A stretch of 64,000 nucleotides of DNA from Parasponia andersonii (Eukaryota > Streptophyta > Magnoliopsida > Rosales > Cannabaceae), in assembly GCA_002914805.1 (NCBI GenBank), contig JXTB01000193.1, positions 637,835 to 701,834 on the forward strand, in the 5' to 3' direction. A model generated the notes under the pieces. It made no database searches and was not told the origin of the DNA. It saw nothing but the letters and a program-made list of their open reading frames with translations. Of the stretch, positions 23,845 through 35,139 are shown in pieces. The translations under genes and the position numbers were made by a program. Position 1 is the stretch's first letter. Every line of letters begins with the position of its first letter.

Positions 23845-24185
23845 TTTATTTCATTACGTCTAAATAAAAGGTCACATTCTAAAAATAAAGATGGAATAAT
23901 TTATTTTGTCATAGAATGTAGTGTTGTCTATTTCAACAGAATTGATAAAGTCTCCAATCATCGAAGTATTTGACTTCAGATAGAAACCCTAATATGTTAT
24001 AAGAAAGTTATAAGTGCATTGAACTGGACTAAGTGAAAATAGAATTTGAGGTTAGATGTCGTAACTCAATATTCTATCTTTCACTAATCTAGCACTATTG
24101 TAAGATTACCTTAATCCTAGTGATAGTCGGACTTACTTTCATGAGTTTTATCTTTTTAACTTACTAAAATTCTAGTTCCGATTAT
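23845..24185 (+). repeat. Diverged copia LTR fragment
   Basis: Colinear with part of the copia LTR at about 10735-11060. Shared landmarks in order include AAATAAAGATGGAATA-TTTATT, GTAGT-TTGTCTATTTCAACAG, GAAGTATTTGACTTCAGATA, a GTCGTAACTCAATATTCTAT stretch, AATCCT-GAT and TTTTAACTTACTAAAA. It lacks both LTR ends. The right edge meets G2 element sequence at about 24186. It represents a related but separate copia family. Confidence 0.65.
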
Positions 24186-24205
24186 ATGGTTCGAACTTCG
24201 GTATC

Positions 24206-24493
24206 TTGGAAGATAAGATTTATAATGATGAAAATATAGCTGCTCAAGCACATGTTCAAGAGGAGGAGCATTCATATGGGCTTGAAAAGACTCAAAGGCA
24301 GCATTCACGTGATCCATTAAGCTTACTAAGTGGGCCACTCATAAGACCTAGAGCCAAGAGATTCAAAGAGACATTAAATGGGCTGATTCAACACATTGGT
24401 GAGGTGGCTAACGCATGGAGGCCCGATATAAGCCTTAATCAGATCCAAGGGAGTCTAATCACTATGATCAAGATTTTAGAAGAGTCCAATTAA
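24206..24493 (+). pseudogene. C-terminal tail of a Ty3/gypsy polyprotein (G2 family)
   Basis: A 95-codon frame with SLLSGPLIRPRAKRFKETLN and GLIQHIGEVANAW. It resembles the GP-TRARAKRFKEALNGLIQ tail at the end of plant Ty3/gypsy Gag-Pol. It is followed after about 85 bases by a purine run (GAGGAGAGGGT) and an LTR, as expected for the end of pol. The rest of this pol copy is missing, replaced on the left by a copia LTR fragment. Because the LTR to its right is also followed by a PBS, this tail and the gag to the right may come from two tandem copies sharing one LTR. Confidence 0.6.
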
Positions 24494-24578
24494 AGCTAAA
24501 CACTTCTCTTCATGTTTTTATAGGTCTTTTGTATTTTTTGGAAACTTCTTTAATTCAGATTTAAATTGAGGAGAGGGT

Positions 24579-24962
24579 TGCCACATGTCAAAATAATATT
24601 AGTTTATCTTAAATTAGGGACAAATTTGACTCCTATATATAGGAGAGAGCCTTGTACGTATTTCAGAGCTTAGCAATCAATAATATTACGAGTTATTCGT
24701 GTTTTTTTCTTCATTCTTGAGAAGATTCCTAAACTTATCAAGTTAACTCTTGTGGCGTTCAATACAACTAGACTTATCCTATTGATTCTTGAGTGATTCA
24801 TGAAGATTCTTGGTATGGCGTCTTTAATCTTTCGTAGTTCTTGATTTGTATCTTACTAGGTTACGGGTCAAGACTCAACAATCTTTTGACTTGGTGATCC
24901 TGAGGTTCGAATTCCATAGTAGGTGTTGGGTTTCGTCACAATTGTTGGCAGGGTTTATATCA
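24579..24962 (+). repeat. LTR of the G2 Ty3/gypsy element
   Basis: Probable start TGCCACATGTCAAAATAA after the purine tract GAGGAGAGGGT; end GGTTTATATCA just before the PBS; about 384 bp. Contains the TATA-like CCTATATATAGG at 24631-24642. Shares GGGACAAATTT, GTGGCGTTCAAT-type and GGTTTCGTCA segments with the LTR that ends at 55729. The left end is less certain than the right. Confidence 0.6.
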
Positions 24963-24964
24963 TT

Positions 24965-24976
24965 TGGTATCAGATC
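24965..24976 (+). promoter_or_regulatory. Primer binding site, G2 element
   Basis: TGGTATCAGATC two bases after the LTR end; a tRNA-Met-type PBS. The second G2 copy has TGGTATCAAGAGCC at the same place (55732). Confidence 0.75.
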
Positions 24977-25876
24977 TTAGGTTTCAAGATAAGTTTGAAT
25001 TATCCCTTACTTTCTTTACTGTTCCTTTGATTCTTTAATTAGGGTTACAAAAAAAGTGGCTTGCCGAATTTCTTACTTTAGGTAGACTGGTGATATTTAG
25101 TCTCTTAATCTGATCAACTATGGTTTTTGGCCGAAATTTTAAGATTTAAGGATACTAGATTTCCCAATCTGATCAAATTCCTTGTTCTTTGCCGAATTTG
25201 TGCTTTAGGGACACTAGAATTATTTAGTTTCCTAATCTGAGCCAACTAGGGTTTCTTTGCATTTGCTTGGGGTCCAAGTTGCTGGGTTACTAGGCGGTCG
25301 ACTTTTGTGTTTTCAGAATCCTAGTTTGATTCAAAGTCTTCGTTTCTGTCTTCAATTTCTTGTTACTCGTTTCAGGTTATCCGTTTCTTTAAGTTTCCCA
25401 TTTGTTTAAGTTACCTGATTCTCTTGTGTCTTTTACAAGTTTCTACAATATCAAAAGAAAAAAAAACAAGAGGATCCGGAAAAAAAAAACCAAAAAAAAA
25501 AATCCTGTGTCAATCTTGTTTCTTACTTCCTGAACTCTTTTTTTCCAAAACCCCGCATTTGAGTGTAAATCATCAAAATTTTGGAGAGCTGAAATTGAAG
25601 AATTCGTATTACTCAGTTTCTTGAGAATTGCTTGTGAGGTTTTTTTTTTTTTTATTTGATCTGGTTGCTCATCATACTAAATTATTGCTGGAGTATTCTT
25701 GAATCTGATTAAGAGTGAAAAGAAAACATAACGAGTGGAAAAAGGCAAGAGTGGTGGGAACATAAGAGGGTAAAAGCCATTGAGTGCTGACCACGAGAAT
25801 GAGTGAATCTTTCTAAGTGAAACCTGAGAGGAAAGAGCGCTTGTGAGGTCCTAACCTTGTTTTTGCAGATTTTAAT
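24977..25876 (+). other. G2 leader between PBS and gag
   Basis: About 900 bases with no real ORF. A 45-base block (25735-25779) is almost identical to 56416-56460 in the second G2 copy (43/45), while the sequence on either side is much less alike. Close to the gag start is TTGTTTTTGCAG, a possible 3' splice acceptor. The poly-A run at 25457-25501 gives a spurious Lys-rich frame. Confidence 0.6.
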
Positions 25877-26011
25877 ATGTCTCACAATCAAGAAGGTAAC
25901 ACAATCGAAGAGGTGTAATAACCAACTGTTCTGAACTTACAATTATGGGCATTGTTTGGGGAGATGAGGAGAATGATGAGAGCTCAATTAGAACCAACTC
26001 ATGAGAGGATT
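25877..26011 (+). pseudogene. G2 gag, N-terminal stub
   Basis: Starts MSHNQEGNTIEE, has early stops, then LQLWALFGEMRRMMRAQLEP followed by THERI. The second G2 copy has METALFGKM-like MEALFGKMRRAMRAEMEQVH at 56634, so this is gag of the same family. Homology stops at about 26011, where chromovirus LTR sequence begins. The missing remainder of gag (several hundred codons) does not reappear at 39063, where the G2 sequence resumes in the protease, so material was deleted here. Confidence 0.7.
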
Positions 26012-28688
26012 ATCCTTACATGTATACTAAGCCAATAATAAATATGTTCTAATTATATATTAAGCATCTAGAAGTCATTAATACTAGTTTTATAGTAACA
26101 TACTTATTCATTATGTTATGTACATTTATATACATATTATTACACTAATGATTGTCGAAGTGTCCCAATGCAGTGTAAAAGTTCAATACCCTCAGAGAGA
26201 GAGCTCGGTGTGCTAAAAGAACAAAGAATATAATTATGAAAGTAATCCTATGTTGGCATTATTAATTGGAGTGTAATTGGCTTATTTGTATGCTTAATGA
26301 TTGGTTATGGGGCTAAGTTCCACCAAATTATAATAAGATTGGCCATATAGAATCATAAGTCAAAGTATGACTAGTTTTCACTTTCTAAGGTAGGATTCAC
26401 CAACTTTTGCTATACGTGAGTGTATAGGACTGACCAATAACGTGGTGACTATGCTAAGAATGTTTTAGAGCTGAACACATGGAAAGTAATGTGTAAAATA
26501 CCCAAAATACCCCTTAGAATTTAAGTTATACCTTTTCTTAACCATTAAGTGTTGATTTTGGGTCAAATCTGGACATTTTATTTTTCTTTCTTCTCCAGCC
26601 ATGACTTGAAACTCTCCAATGCCTTTTCTAACTTCTTTTAACTTCCCTCAAACATTTCCAAGTGGTAGAACTCAAATTGGAGCCCTAGAAAGCAAGATAC
26701 ACCAAAACTAGTCAAAGTAATTCTATTAAGTTCTTCTTTCTAAGTCTTCGCCTTTAATTTTAATTCTCTGCTTGTTCCCACTTAAATAATAATTTCTTCA
26801 GGTTCTCTTAAGTCTAAAAATCTAATTCTAAGACTAAAGAATCAGTCTGGTGGAGGTACAAGGTAAGAACTCCAACAAAAGCTCAAACTAGTCAAAGTGA
26901 GCATTATGTATGATTTTAAACTTATAGTTAATTTCTTTTGTTTTAGCCATTAAACAAAAGAAATTATTTGATTAATAATGGTTCTAGAAACCCTTATATA
27001 TTGCTGAAAATATAAAATTTAAGTGGAGAATTCAGGTTACACCTAGAGTCCCAAAATTGCTAATTGTGTATTCAAGTATTTCCGTGGGTGTATTAAGATT
27101 TCTATACTTGTAATCTGATTTCCTCAACTTGCAGTGGATATGTCATGGATTATATTCTTTATTACATTAATTTAGCTACTGTTTGTAGCCATAGGCAAGT
27201 GCACAAATTGTCTTAAACTTGTCTAAACTGAAAAAGATTTAAAATGTGCTTCTATGTTATCCTAGGTGGTTCTTTTGATTTGTATATGTGAGAATTGGTT
27301 TGTTGATTACTACCACAGGCCTTAAACCATGATTTTAATCATATGGGGATGTCCTTAAAATAGAGAAGATGCTGTCCAAATATTTTTAAAACCAAATGGT
27401 ACCATTTAGAAGCAAATAAACTAGTTTTACAAAATTAGGTGCCATTTTGGATCATTTTTGTGCTAATGAACTAGCATTCATATTTTACTACTTTTGAATA
27501 GTTTTTCAATGCTAGATATTGGCTGCTAAGTACCTTAAGTGATTTATACACTCCTCAGTCATTTTAAGATTAAGTTTCCTAAATTGGTGAAAGTTCTGAT
27601 TTCGGTCTTATTCAAGTATCTTAATGCATTCTTTTTGTAAAATGTGCATCTTGAATAATAGTTTGTGACAGGTGATTGACACATCAATCTCTAGAGGATA
27701 TTGACTCTTTCCACTATCGATTCCTATGCAGGACACAAGGTAAGTAAAGACTTGCAACTGCATCACAAGAACTATATGAAAGATGTATTTATGTGAAGCT
27801 TACTTATTCCTTAAAATTATGAAATGGCATATGCATGGCATGTTTTGCTTGCAAATGGAGACTTTTATTATAAGAGTATTTGAAAGTGAGTACCATTGTA
27901 CCAATTTTATAAGACAAGTTTTAATAGCAATTGTTAGTCTGTCGGAGCTGGATAGGTAAGTCTGTTGATACAGACTCTCCCGTTGAAGCGGGATTTGCGG
28001 ATCTTATAATGTGTCTCGTTGAAGTGGAACAATATTAGCACAGTGTGGGATGCCACTTTGATGAGGGAAGAAGATTTCAAAAAAAAACCTCACACGATGG
28101 TCACACTTTATTTTTACTCTTGGCCAGAGTTTCCTTCCAATGTTATCACAGCCTATCGACTTACAGGACAAGCAATGTGCTAAGGGGCCCAACTAAGAAT
28201 AATTTTTAAGAAAAATGAATGGACTCAAATGTTTAAGAAAGAAAAGGTTATAATGGGAACTTTATGAGATTTTAAAGCATTCGTACGCATGCATAGTTAC
28301 TGAGCTTTAACTTATTTTATTCTTGTGATGCAGATGAGGAGGCATATTTTGGTATTGACTAGCTGGTTGCCTAGCTTGCCTTTTGTCGCCATGATCTTAC
28401 AGATGTAGACGAGCTTGACCTGTGGGTGAGATTTTTGTTTTGAGATATTTTGGTGTAATATAAATACTACTATTGATGGCAAAATAGACTGGTGAAAACC
28501 TCTTTTGATTGTACATTTTGTAAAGAAACTTTTAATAAGAAATGCCATATAGTTACTTTTGTTTAAAGGTTTTAGAAAGTTCAAAATTTGCCCACCTTTT
28601 TATCAAAACAAAAGATAATGTTTAAAAAAGAATAATACTTTATAATTTGACTGTATATGACAATATGGTTCAATTAGAGGGTGTAACA
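26012..28688 (+). repeat. 5' LTR of the chromovirus (5' end truncated)
   Basis: Colinear with 36392-39062 from CATGTATACTAAGCCAATAA onward; the terminal bases TGTGGTGCCCAAGATTC are not present, and gag sequence of the host G2 element takes their place. Ends GGGTGTAACA, followed by TTGT and the PBS. By eye the two LTRs agree at well over 90% of positions in the last kilobase. Carries the cassette with CTCCCGTTGAAGCGGGATTT. Confidence 0.88.
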
Positions 28689-28692
28689 TTGT

Positions 28693-28704
28693 TGGTATCA
28701 GAGC
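28693..28704 (+). promoter_or_regulatory. Primer binding site, initiator tRNA-Met
   Basis: TGGTATCAGAGC, an exact copy of the plant iMet PBS, four bases after the LTR end. Confidence 0.92.
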
Positions 28705-28920
28705 AAAGGTTTAATCATTTCTGAAGACTGTCTACATAGGTATGATCATGTGAGAAAAAGCTCAGTCAACTAGTAAGTTTTAATTTCTTATGTTTGCATT
28801 AAATTTGATGCCATATATTATGTCTTTATTATTGGCTGTTATGCATGGATGTAAGTGAAATGGAAACTATACAGGGAATCAACAAGGATGATATGACAAA
28901 GTAGCGAGCGAAGGGATGGT

Positions 28921-29850
28921 ATGACAAGTGCTACTGAAAATGAGATCAACAAGGATGTTGTTATAGGAAGGTTGACAGAGTTGTTTGAGACACAAGCAAG
29001 ACAATTGGAAATGCTTATAGAAAGGGAGGAAAGGCGTGGAGATCAAGTACGACCACATGCCATATTTAGACAAGAAAATTATGAACCCGCTTGTGAAAGG
29101 TTTAGAAAGAATAAGCCTCCAGCTTTCAATAGTGAAACTGATCCACTACTGGCAGAAGAGTGGGTTAGGAGTATTGACGGTATTTTCGATTACATTAGAA
29201 TCTCTGATGAGGAAAAAGTTTCATGTGCCACTTTTATGTTCCAGATAGATGCTAGACACTGGTGGGATTCTATGAAGTCCATCACTGATACTACTAGCCT
29301 TACTTGGGAGTAGTTTAAGAAAATATTCTACAGAAAATATTTCAGCAATGCACATAAGATGATGAAGGCTATTGAGTTTGTTAATCTAAAACAAGGAAGT
29401 ATGTTTATTAGTGACTACATAAAGAAATTTGAAGAATTATCCCGATTTGCTCTACACATGGTGAGTACCAATGAGCTAAAAGTAAACCAGTTCCTTCAAG
29501 GCCTCAAGGCAGAAATTTATAGGGATGTTAAGATATCTGCTCATAAAAATATGTCATATGCTGAGGTTGCAGATAAAGCTCTTGAAGCTGAAGAAGCCAA
29601 ACTAAGAGTTGTAAGAGCTCAAGAAATTCGCAGGAATATAAATATGGCAAGGAGAAATACAACCTTTAGAGGAGGATCTCAACCAGGGGCTAGTGGAAAT
29701 AAAAGAAAGTGGCAACAGAATCAAAGAGAAAGATAAGAACCACAAAAACACCAAGCAACAGACCAACAGACACAATCAGCTGCTACTCAGAGGACTGTTT
29801 GTCCTAAATATTGGAAGATTCATTGTGGAGAGTGTTTAATGGGTTATGGT
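28921..29850 (+). pseudogene. Chromovirus gag (interrupted)
   Basis: Gag forms the particle shell and binds element RNA. From the first visible Met (28921) the frame gives a coiled, charged N-terminus (LFETQARQLEMLIEREERR), then the retrotransposon gag domain: PPAFNSETDPLLAEEWVRSI, MFQIDARHWWDSMK and, after an in-frame TAG at 29311, FKKIFYRKYF, IEFVNLKQGSMFISDYIKKF and FLQGLKAEIYRDVK. The next in-frame stop is TAA at 29734. The sequence ends CPKYWKIHCGECLMGYG, the spacer just before the zinc knuckle. It is then cut by the solo LTR and resumes at 33009. A short out-of-frame Met lies slightly upstream, so the original start may have been near 28888. Confidence 0.88.
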
Positions 29851-32800
29851 TGTGACATCCAACTCCTCAAATAATTAAGAGAGCCAATAATAAACATGTT
29901 CTAATCACATATTAGGCATCTAGAAGTCATTAATACTAGTTTCATAAAAATATGCTCATTCCTTATGTTATGTGCATTTACATACATGCTATTACACTAA
30001 TGATTGTCAAAGTGTCCCGATGCAGTGTAAAGGTTCAATACCCTCAGATAGAGAGAGCTCGGTGTGCTAAAAGAACAAAGAATATAATTATGAAACTAAT
30101 ACTATGTGCACATGTATTAAGATAGTACTTGTTGATAACTTCGTCAAATAGTAGTCTTTCGGTAAAATGCAATTTTCACGTACTTCGGAGCCAAATTCAC
30201 TGTGTGTTTAACACGTCAAATAGGCTTAATTCAATGTCTAGTACTTATTTATAGCATTTTATTTGTCGGCTCTAGGTAAGCACGAGATGGCATTCAGGAC
30301 ACTAATTGGTATGTTGTTGCACTAAGCAAGCTTAGATTAAGCTTAATCGCGTAATGTCATTTTTGTGCATTCTAATAACTGAGTGCTAATACTATGTTTG
30401 CATTGTTAATTAGAGTCTAATTGACTTTCTTTTTATGTTTAATGATTGGTTAAGGGGCTAGGTTGCACCAAATTACAATAACATTGGCCATATAGGATCA
30501 TAAGTCAAAGTATGACTAGTTTTCACTTTCTAAGGTAGGATTCACCAACTTTGGCTATACTTGGGTGTATAGGAGTGACCAGCAACGTGGTGACTATGTT
30601 AAGGATGTTTTAGAGCTTGCCACATGGAAAGTAATGAACAAAATACCCAAAATACCCCTTAGAATTTAAGTTATGCAATTTCTTAGTCATTAAGTATCAC
30701 TTTTAGACCAAATCTGGTCATTTGCATTCCCTTTCTCTCCAGCCACGACCTGTGCCTCTCCAAAACCTTTTTACACTTCTCTCAACTTCCCTAAACCATA
30801 TCCAAGAGATTCCAAGTGATAGAACTCAAGTTGGAGCTTTAGAAAGCAAGATACACCAAAACTAGTCAAGGTAGCTCTACTAAGTTCTTCTTTCTAGGTC
30901 TTGTCCTTTAATTTCAATTCTTTACTTGTTTCCACTTAAACAAAGGTTTCTTCAGGTTTTCTTAAGTCCAAAAATCCATTTCTAAGTTTTGGGAATCAGT
31001 TTGGTGGAGATTGAAGGCAAGAAATCTAGCAAAGACTCAAACTAGTTAAGGTGAGGTTTATGTGTGATTTTGAATTTGTAGTGAATTTCCTTTATTTCAG
31101 CTCTTAAACCTAAGCTATTATTTGATGAATAATGGTCCTAGGAACTCTTATATATTGCTGAAAACATAAAATTTAAGTGGAGGATTAAAGTTAAACCTAA
31201 AGCCCCAAAGTTTGCAATTTATGGAGTTAAGTGTTTTTATGTGTAATAGACTAAGTTTTCTATGTTTGTAATCTGATTTCTTAAATTTGGATTATATATC
31301 TTATTGATCCTATTGTCTATTACACTCATTTGGTGGCTGCTTGTGATGACACATAAGTGTAAAAGTGGTTTGAAGCTTGTTGAAACTGAAAAAGAGTTCA
31401 AGTGCACTTAGATTGTTCTAAGTGATCCTTTTGACGTGTATATGTGGGAATTTGGATTTCTAATTGCTATTGCAGGTTTAAAACCATGATTTTAATCATG
31501 TGGGAACATCCTAAAAATAGGGGAGGTGCTGTCCAAATATTTTTAAAATGAAATGGCACCATTTAGGAGCAAATGGACTAGTTTTACAAAATTATATGCC
31601 ATTTTGGATCATTTTTATGCTAATGAACTAGCATTCATATTTTAATACCTTTGAACAGTTTTTCAATGCTACTTATTGATTTTCAAGTACCTTAAGTGAA
31701 TTATAAGCTTCTGAGTCATTTTAAGATCAAGTTTCCTAATTTTGTGAAAATTCTGATTTTGGTATTGTTCGAGTATCTTGATGCATTCTTTTGGCAAAAT
31801 GTGCATTTTGAATACCTATAAACAATGACAGGTGAATAGCACACCAATCTCTAGAGGATATTGACCCTTTCCACAATTCGTTTCTATTTAGGACACGAGG
31901 TAAGTAAAGTACTCAACTGCAACACAAGAATTATGTGCCATATAAGTATCTATTATGTTTCTATGTTTTGCATTTATTCTGGTTATGAGTATGACCATTG
32001 GCATTTCGATTTCAGCATATATATGGTTGGTAATTTTGGTGTGGTATTATTATATATACCATATAACCATGCATGTTTTATGAAAAAGTTTAAGAAGGGT
32101 AATATGATTTATGAAATGCCTTAGTATTATTGTGTAAAACTATTTTATCTTAGAGAAGTTAAGATCAGGTAACTTTCAGAAGGTTTTGTGTCTCTGTTAC
32201 GGGGAAGTGGGATAAATATTTATAGTTTCAGAGTGGCAGCCCCAAGAGAGGGGCAAGTGTGACAGGATTAGTCACAAGGTTTGCCACAATATTCCTCCTC
32301 CAAGTTATTTAATAGACTAAACTACAGTCTTGGGCTGCCTTATCTCTTGAGCTCGATGGGGTAACGATGGAATAAGGTTAGTAACGAGCCCCACTGTGGT
32401 AAGAGCCGGCAGGAGGAGAGCCCATGGGATATCATTAATTCAGGAAGCCCTGCAGGCACAGTGCTGAACTGGACAGTGGGCACAAGACAGGGAAGGGTTT
32501 AAAGGAAATCATTTATAATATAGACAAGCACGATCATACATTTAATTCATATCATTGAGCAACATGTCATCCATTACTTTACTTACTGAGCTGTAGCTCA
32601 TTATAGTCTTGTGTTGCAGGTAATAATTGAGATGACAACATGAGCTTGTGAGTTGAAGTAGAGGCCCGACCTTGGTATTGTACATATGGATATTTTGACC
32701 ACTTGTGGGGCGGGGCCTAGTTTGTGTATTTTGGGATGTTTTGCAGTCTCTCAATGAAGTTATTTTTAATTCGTTTTTTTAGTACATATTTAATATGTTT

Positions 32801-33003
32801 CATTGTGTAATATATGTATATACTGATTATGTATGGAAGTAAAGTCACCTATCCATAGAGTTTCAAAATAAAATAAAAAAAAAAGTTTGAATTGGCCCGT
32901 ATTTTGGAAAAATAATTATAGCATTATCTTCCAAAAGTAACACCTTGTAAATAAAAAGTTAATAAATTTCCACTAGTAGTAGGAGGATAAAGAGGGCGTT
33001 ACA
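29851..33003 (+). mobile_element. Solo LTR inserted in chromovirus gag
   Basis: Starts TGTGACATCCAACTCC and ends GAGGGCGTTACA; flanked by a perfect 5-bp duplication ATGGT (29846-29850 and 33004-33008). Length 3153 bp, longer than its relatives. Its first 2 kb are colinear with the host element's LTRs, but from about 31900 to 32640 it carries a different, GC-richer segment (GGGGAAGTGGGATAAAT, GAGCCGGCAGGAGGAGAG). No internal region. An ORF at 31861-32124 is unsupported. Confidence 0.93.
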
Positions 33004-33008
33004 ATGGT

Positions 33009-33642
33009 GCTTGCTTCTTATGTGGAAAATCTGGACACTATGCAAAAAATTGTCCGAATGCTATAGATGAGCAGAAGAAAGTCTCAGTTTGTGTGTATAC
33101 AATGACCAAAGGAGATACCGAGGTGAACCCATCTGTTGTAGCAGGTGAGATTCTTATCTTTGGTATTCCTATTCATGCGTTATTAGATTCAGGGCTACAC
33201 ATTCATTTGCATCGCCTACATTTGTGAGGAAATTGGGCAAAACACTAGAGTACTTGAATTTCAAATATACTTGAATTTCAAATATTGTGTAACCATTCCA
33301 TCAAGAGAAATTTTATTTTCTGATCAAGTTCTCAAGGCATGTCCAATCCAAATAGCAGGTAAAGATTTGTGTGTAGATTTAATAGTATTAGATATGCAAG
33401 ATTTTGAAGTTATCTTAGGTATGGATTGGTTATCAAAATATCATGCTACTATTGATTGCTATTTGAAGAGGGTGGTGTTTCAGCCACCAAGTACAGAGAA
33501 GTTCACTTTTGTTGGTACTAGTGGAAACTCGATGATTCCAATAATCTCTTCAATAAAAGTAAGGAAGTTACTAGAAAAGGGATGCATGGGTTACTTGGCC
33601 AACATAGTGGATACTAGAGAAGAGTTAAAAGTGAAGCCTGAG
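33009..33642 (+). pseudogene. Chromovirus zinc knuckle and aspartic protease
   Basis: Resumes gag-pol after the solo LTR. The CCHC knuckle reads CFLCGKSGHYAKNC (C-x2-C-x4-H-x4-C intact). Then [20 protein letters not shown], where the catalytic D-S-G is intact, but a frameshift follows at once: the expected A-T-H-S-F stretch is read out of frame. From 33271 another frame continues with [38 protein letters not shown] and [10 protein letters not shown], the second half of the protease and its ILGMDWL motif. The frameshift makes it non-functional. Confidence 0.88.
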
Positions 33643-34560
33643 CAAGTGCCGATAGTTAGTGAATTTCTTGATGTATTTCCTGAAGCTTTGTCTGGGTTAC
33701 CACCAGATAGAGAGATAGAGTTTGTTATTGACTTATTACCCGGTACGGCTCCTATTTCGAAAGCACCTTATAGAATGGCTCTAGCAGAGTTAAAGGGACT
33801 GAAAATACAGTTACAAGAGTTATTAGATAAAGGTTTTATTCACCCAAGCTTTTCACCATGGGATGCTCTGGTTTTATTTGTAAAGAAGAAAGATGGGACT
33901 ATGAGGCTTTGCATTGATTATAGGGAGCTGAATAAGGTCACCATCAAAAAAAAAGTATCCGCTTCCTAGAATTGATGATTTGTTTGATCAACTGCAAGGA
34001 GCTTCTGTGTTTTCAAATATTGACTTAAGATCAGGATACCATCAGTTAAAAATTAAGGAGGAAGATATTCCAAAAACAGCTTTCAGAACCAAATATGGAC
34101 ACTATGAGTTTTTACCAATGCCCTTTGGATTAACAAATACCCCAACTGCTTTCATTTTAAAGATTTCTTAGATAAATTCGTTATAGTTTTCATCGATGAT
34201 ATTCTAATTTACTCACGCTCACGAGAGGAGCATATGGAACATTTGAGGACTGTATTGAGAATTCTTAGAGAAAAGTAGTTGTATGCTAAGTTTAAGAAGT
34301 GCGAATTCTGGTTAGAGAAATTTATCTTCCTTGGTCACGTGGTTTCTGAAAATGATATTTCTACGGATCCAACGAAAGTTGAAGCTATGAGCAATTGGCC
34401 AATACCTACAAATGTTTATGAGATTAGTAGTTTCTTGGGAGTAGCGGGTTATTATAGACATTTTGTTGAAGGTTTCTCAAAGCTGGCTTCTCCATTGTCT
34501 CATTTAACAAGGAAGAATGTGAAGTTTCACTGGAATGAAAATTGTGAAAGGAGTTTTGAG
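33643..34560 (+). pseudogene. Chromovirus reverse transcriptase
   Basis: Copies element RNA to DNA. Order of motifs: [53 protein letters not shown], then an extra A in a poly-A run at about 33946 shifts the frame before [38 protein letters not shown] and [18 protein letters not shown] follow. About eight codons (usually M-D-L-M-N-R-V-F) are missing before [20 protein letters not shown], with another frame change. The catalytic box FIDD (equivalent to YVDD) is preserved. A TAG at 34276 interrupts [16 protein letters not shown]. The thumb/connection segment [20 protein letters not shown] ends the domain. Confidence 0.9.
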
Positions 34561-35124
34561 GAATTGAAGCATCATTTGATAACAGCCCCTATACTTTCAA
34601 TACGATCTGGATTAGGAGGATTTGTTGTTTATAGTGATGCCTCAAAGAATGGTCTAGGATGTGTTCTAATGCAAAATGGCAAAGTCATTGCTTATGCCTC
34701 TAAGCAATTGAAGGAATATGAAAAGAAGTATCCTACTTATGATTTAGAGCCAGCAGCAGTTGTCTTTGCATTGAAAATTTGGAGACACTATCTCTATGGG
34801 GAGAAGTGTGAGATCTATACAGATCACAAGAGTCTAAAGTACTTCTTTACCTAAAAAGAACTAAATATGAAACAAAGAAGATGGCTTGAACTAGTGAAAG
34901 ATTATGACTGTAAGATTAACTATCATCAAGGAAAAGCCAATGTGATTGCTGATAATCTAAGTAGGAAATCATTGGCTACTATGACTGTTAAGCATGTTGA
35001 TATGAAACATCTTTTAATAGATTTACATAAGTTAGAGTTAGAGATTGAGCCTACAGGTTTAACAGAAAGATTGGCAGCTCTTACTCTTCAACCAACAATT
35101 TTAGAGAAAATGAAACAAGGCTAG
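34561..35124 (+). pseudogene. Chromovirus RNase H domain and linker
   Basis: [20 protein letters not shown] holds the first catalytic Asp (SDAS), [20 protein letters not shown] the Glu (normally D-L-E-L-A-A), and [15 protein letters not shown] the next Asp (TDHKSL). After a TAA at 34852-34854 the frame gives MKQRRWLELVKDYDCKINYH, then ANVIADNLSRKS, with the last motif D-A-L-S changed to D-N-L-S. The linker to the integrase follows up to a TAG at 35122. All key acids remain; the domain is broken only by the stop. Confidence 0.88.
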
Positions 35125-35139
35125 AATACGGATCCCTAT

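Noticed and set aside
25424-25624. Lys-rich frame in the G2 leader
   Set aside because: Driven by poly-A runs; it lies between the PBS and gag, where no ORF is expected.
28004-28192. Minus-strand frame in the chromovirus LTR, similar to one at 38306-38566
   Set aside because: Shadow of LTR copies; the frames differ in length and are broken relative to each other.
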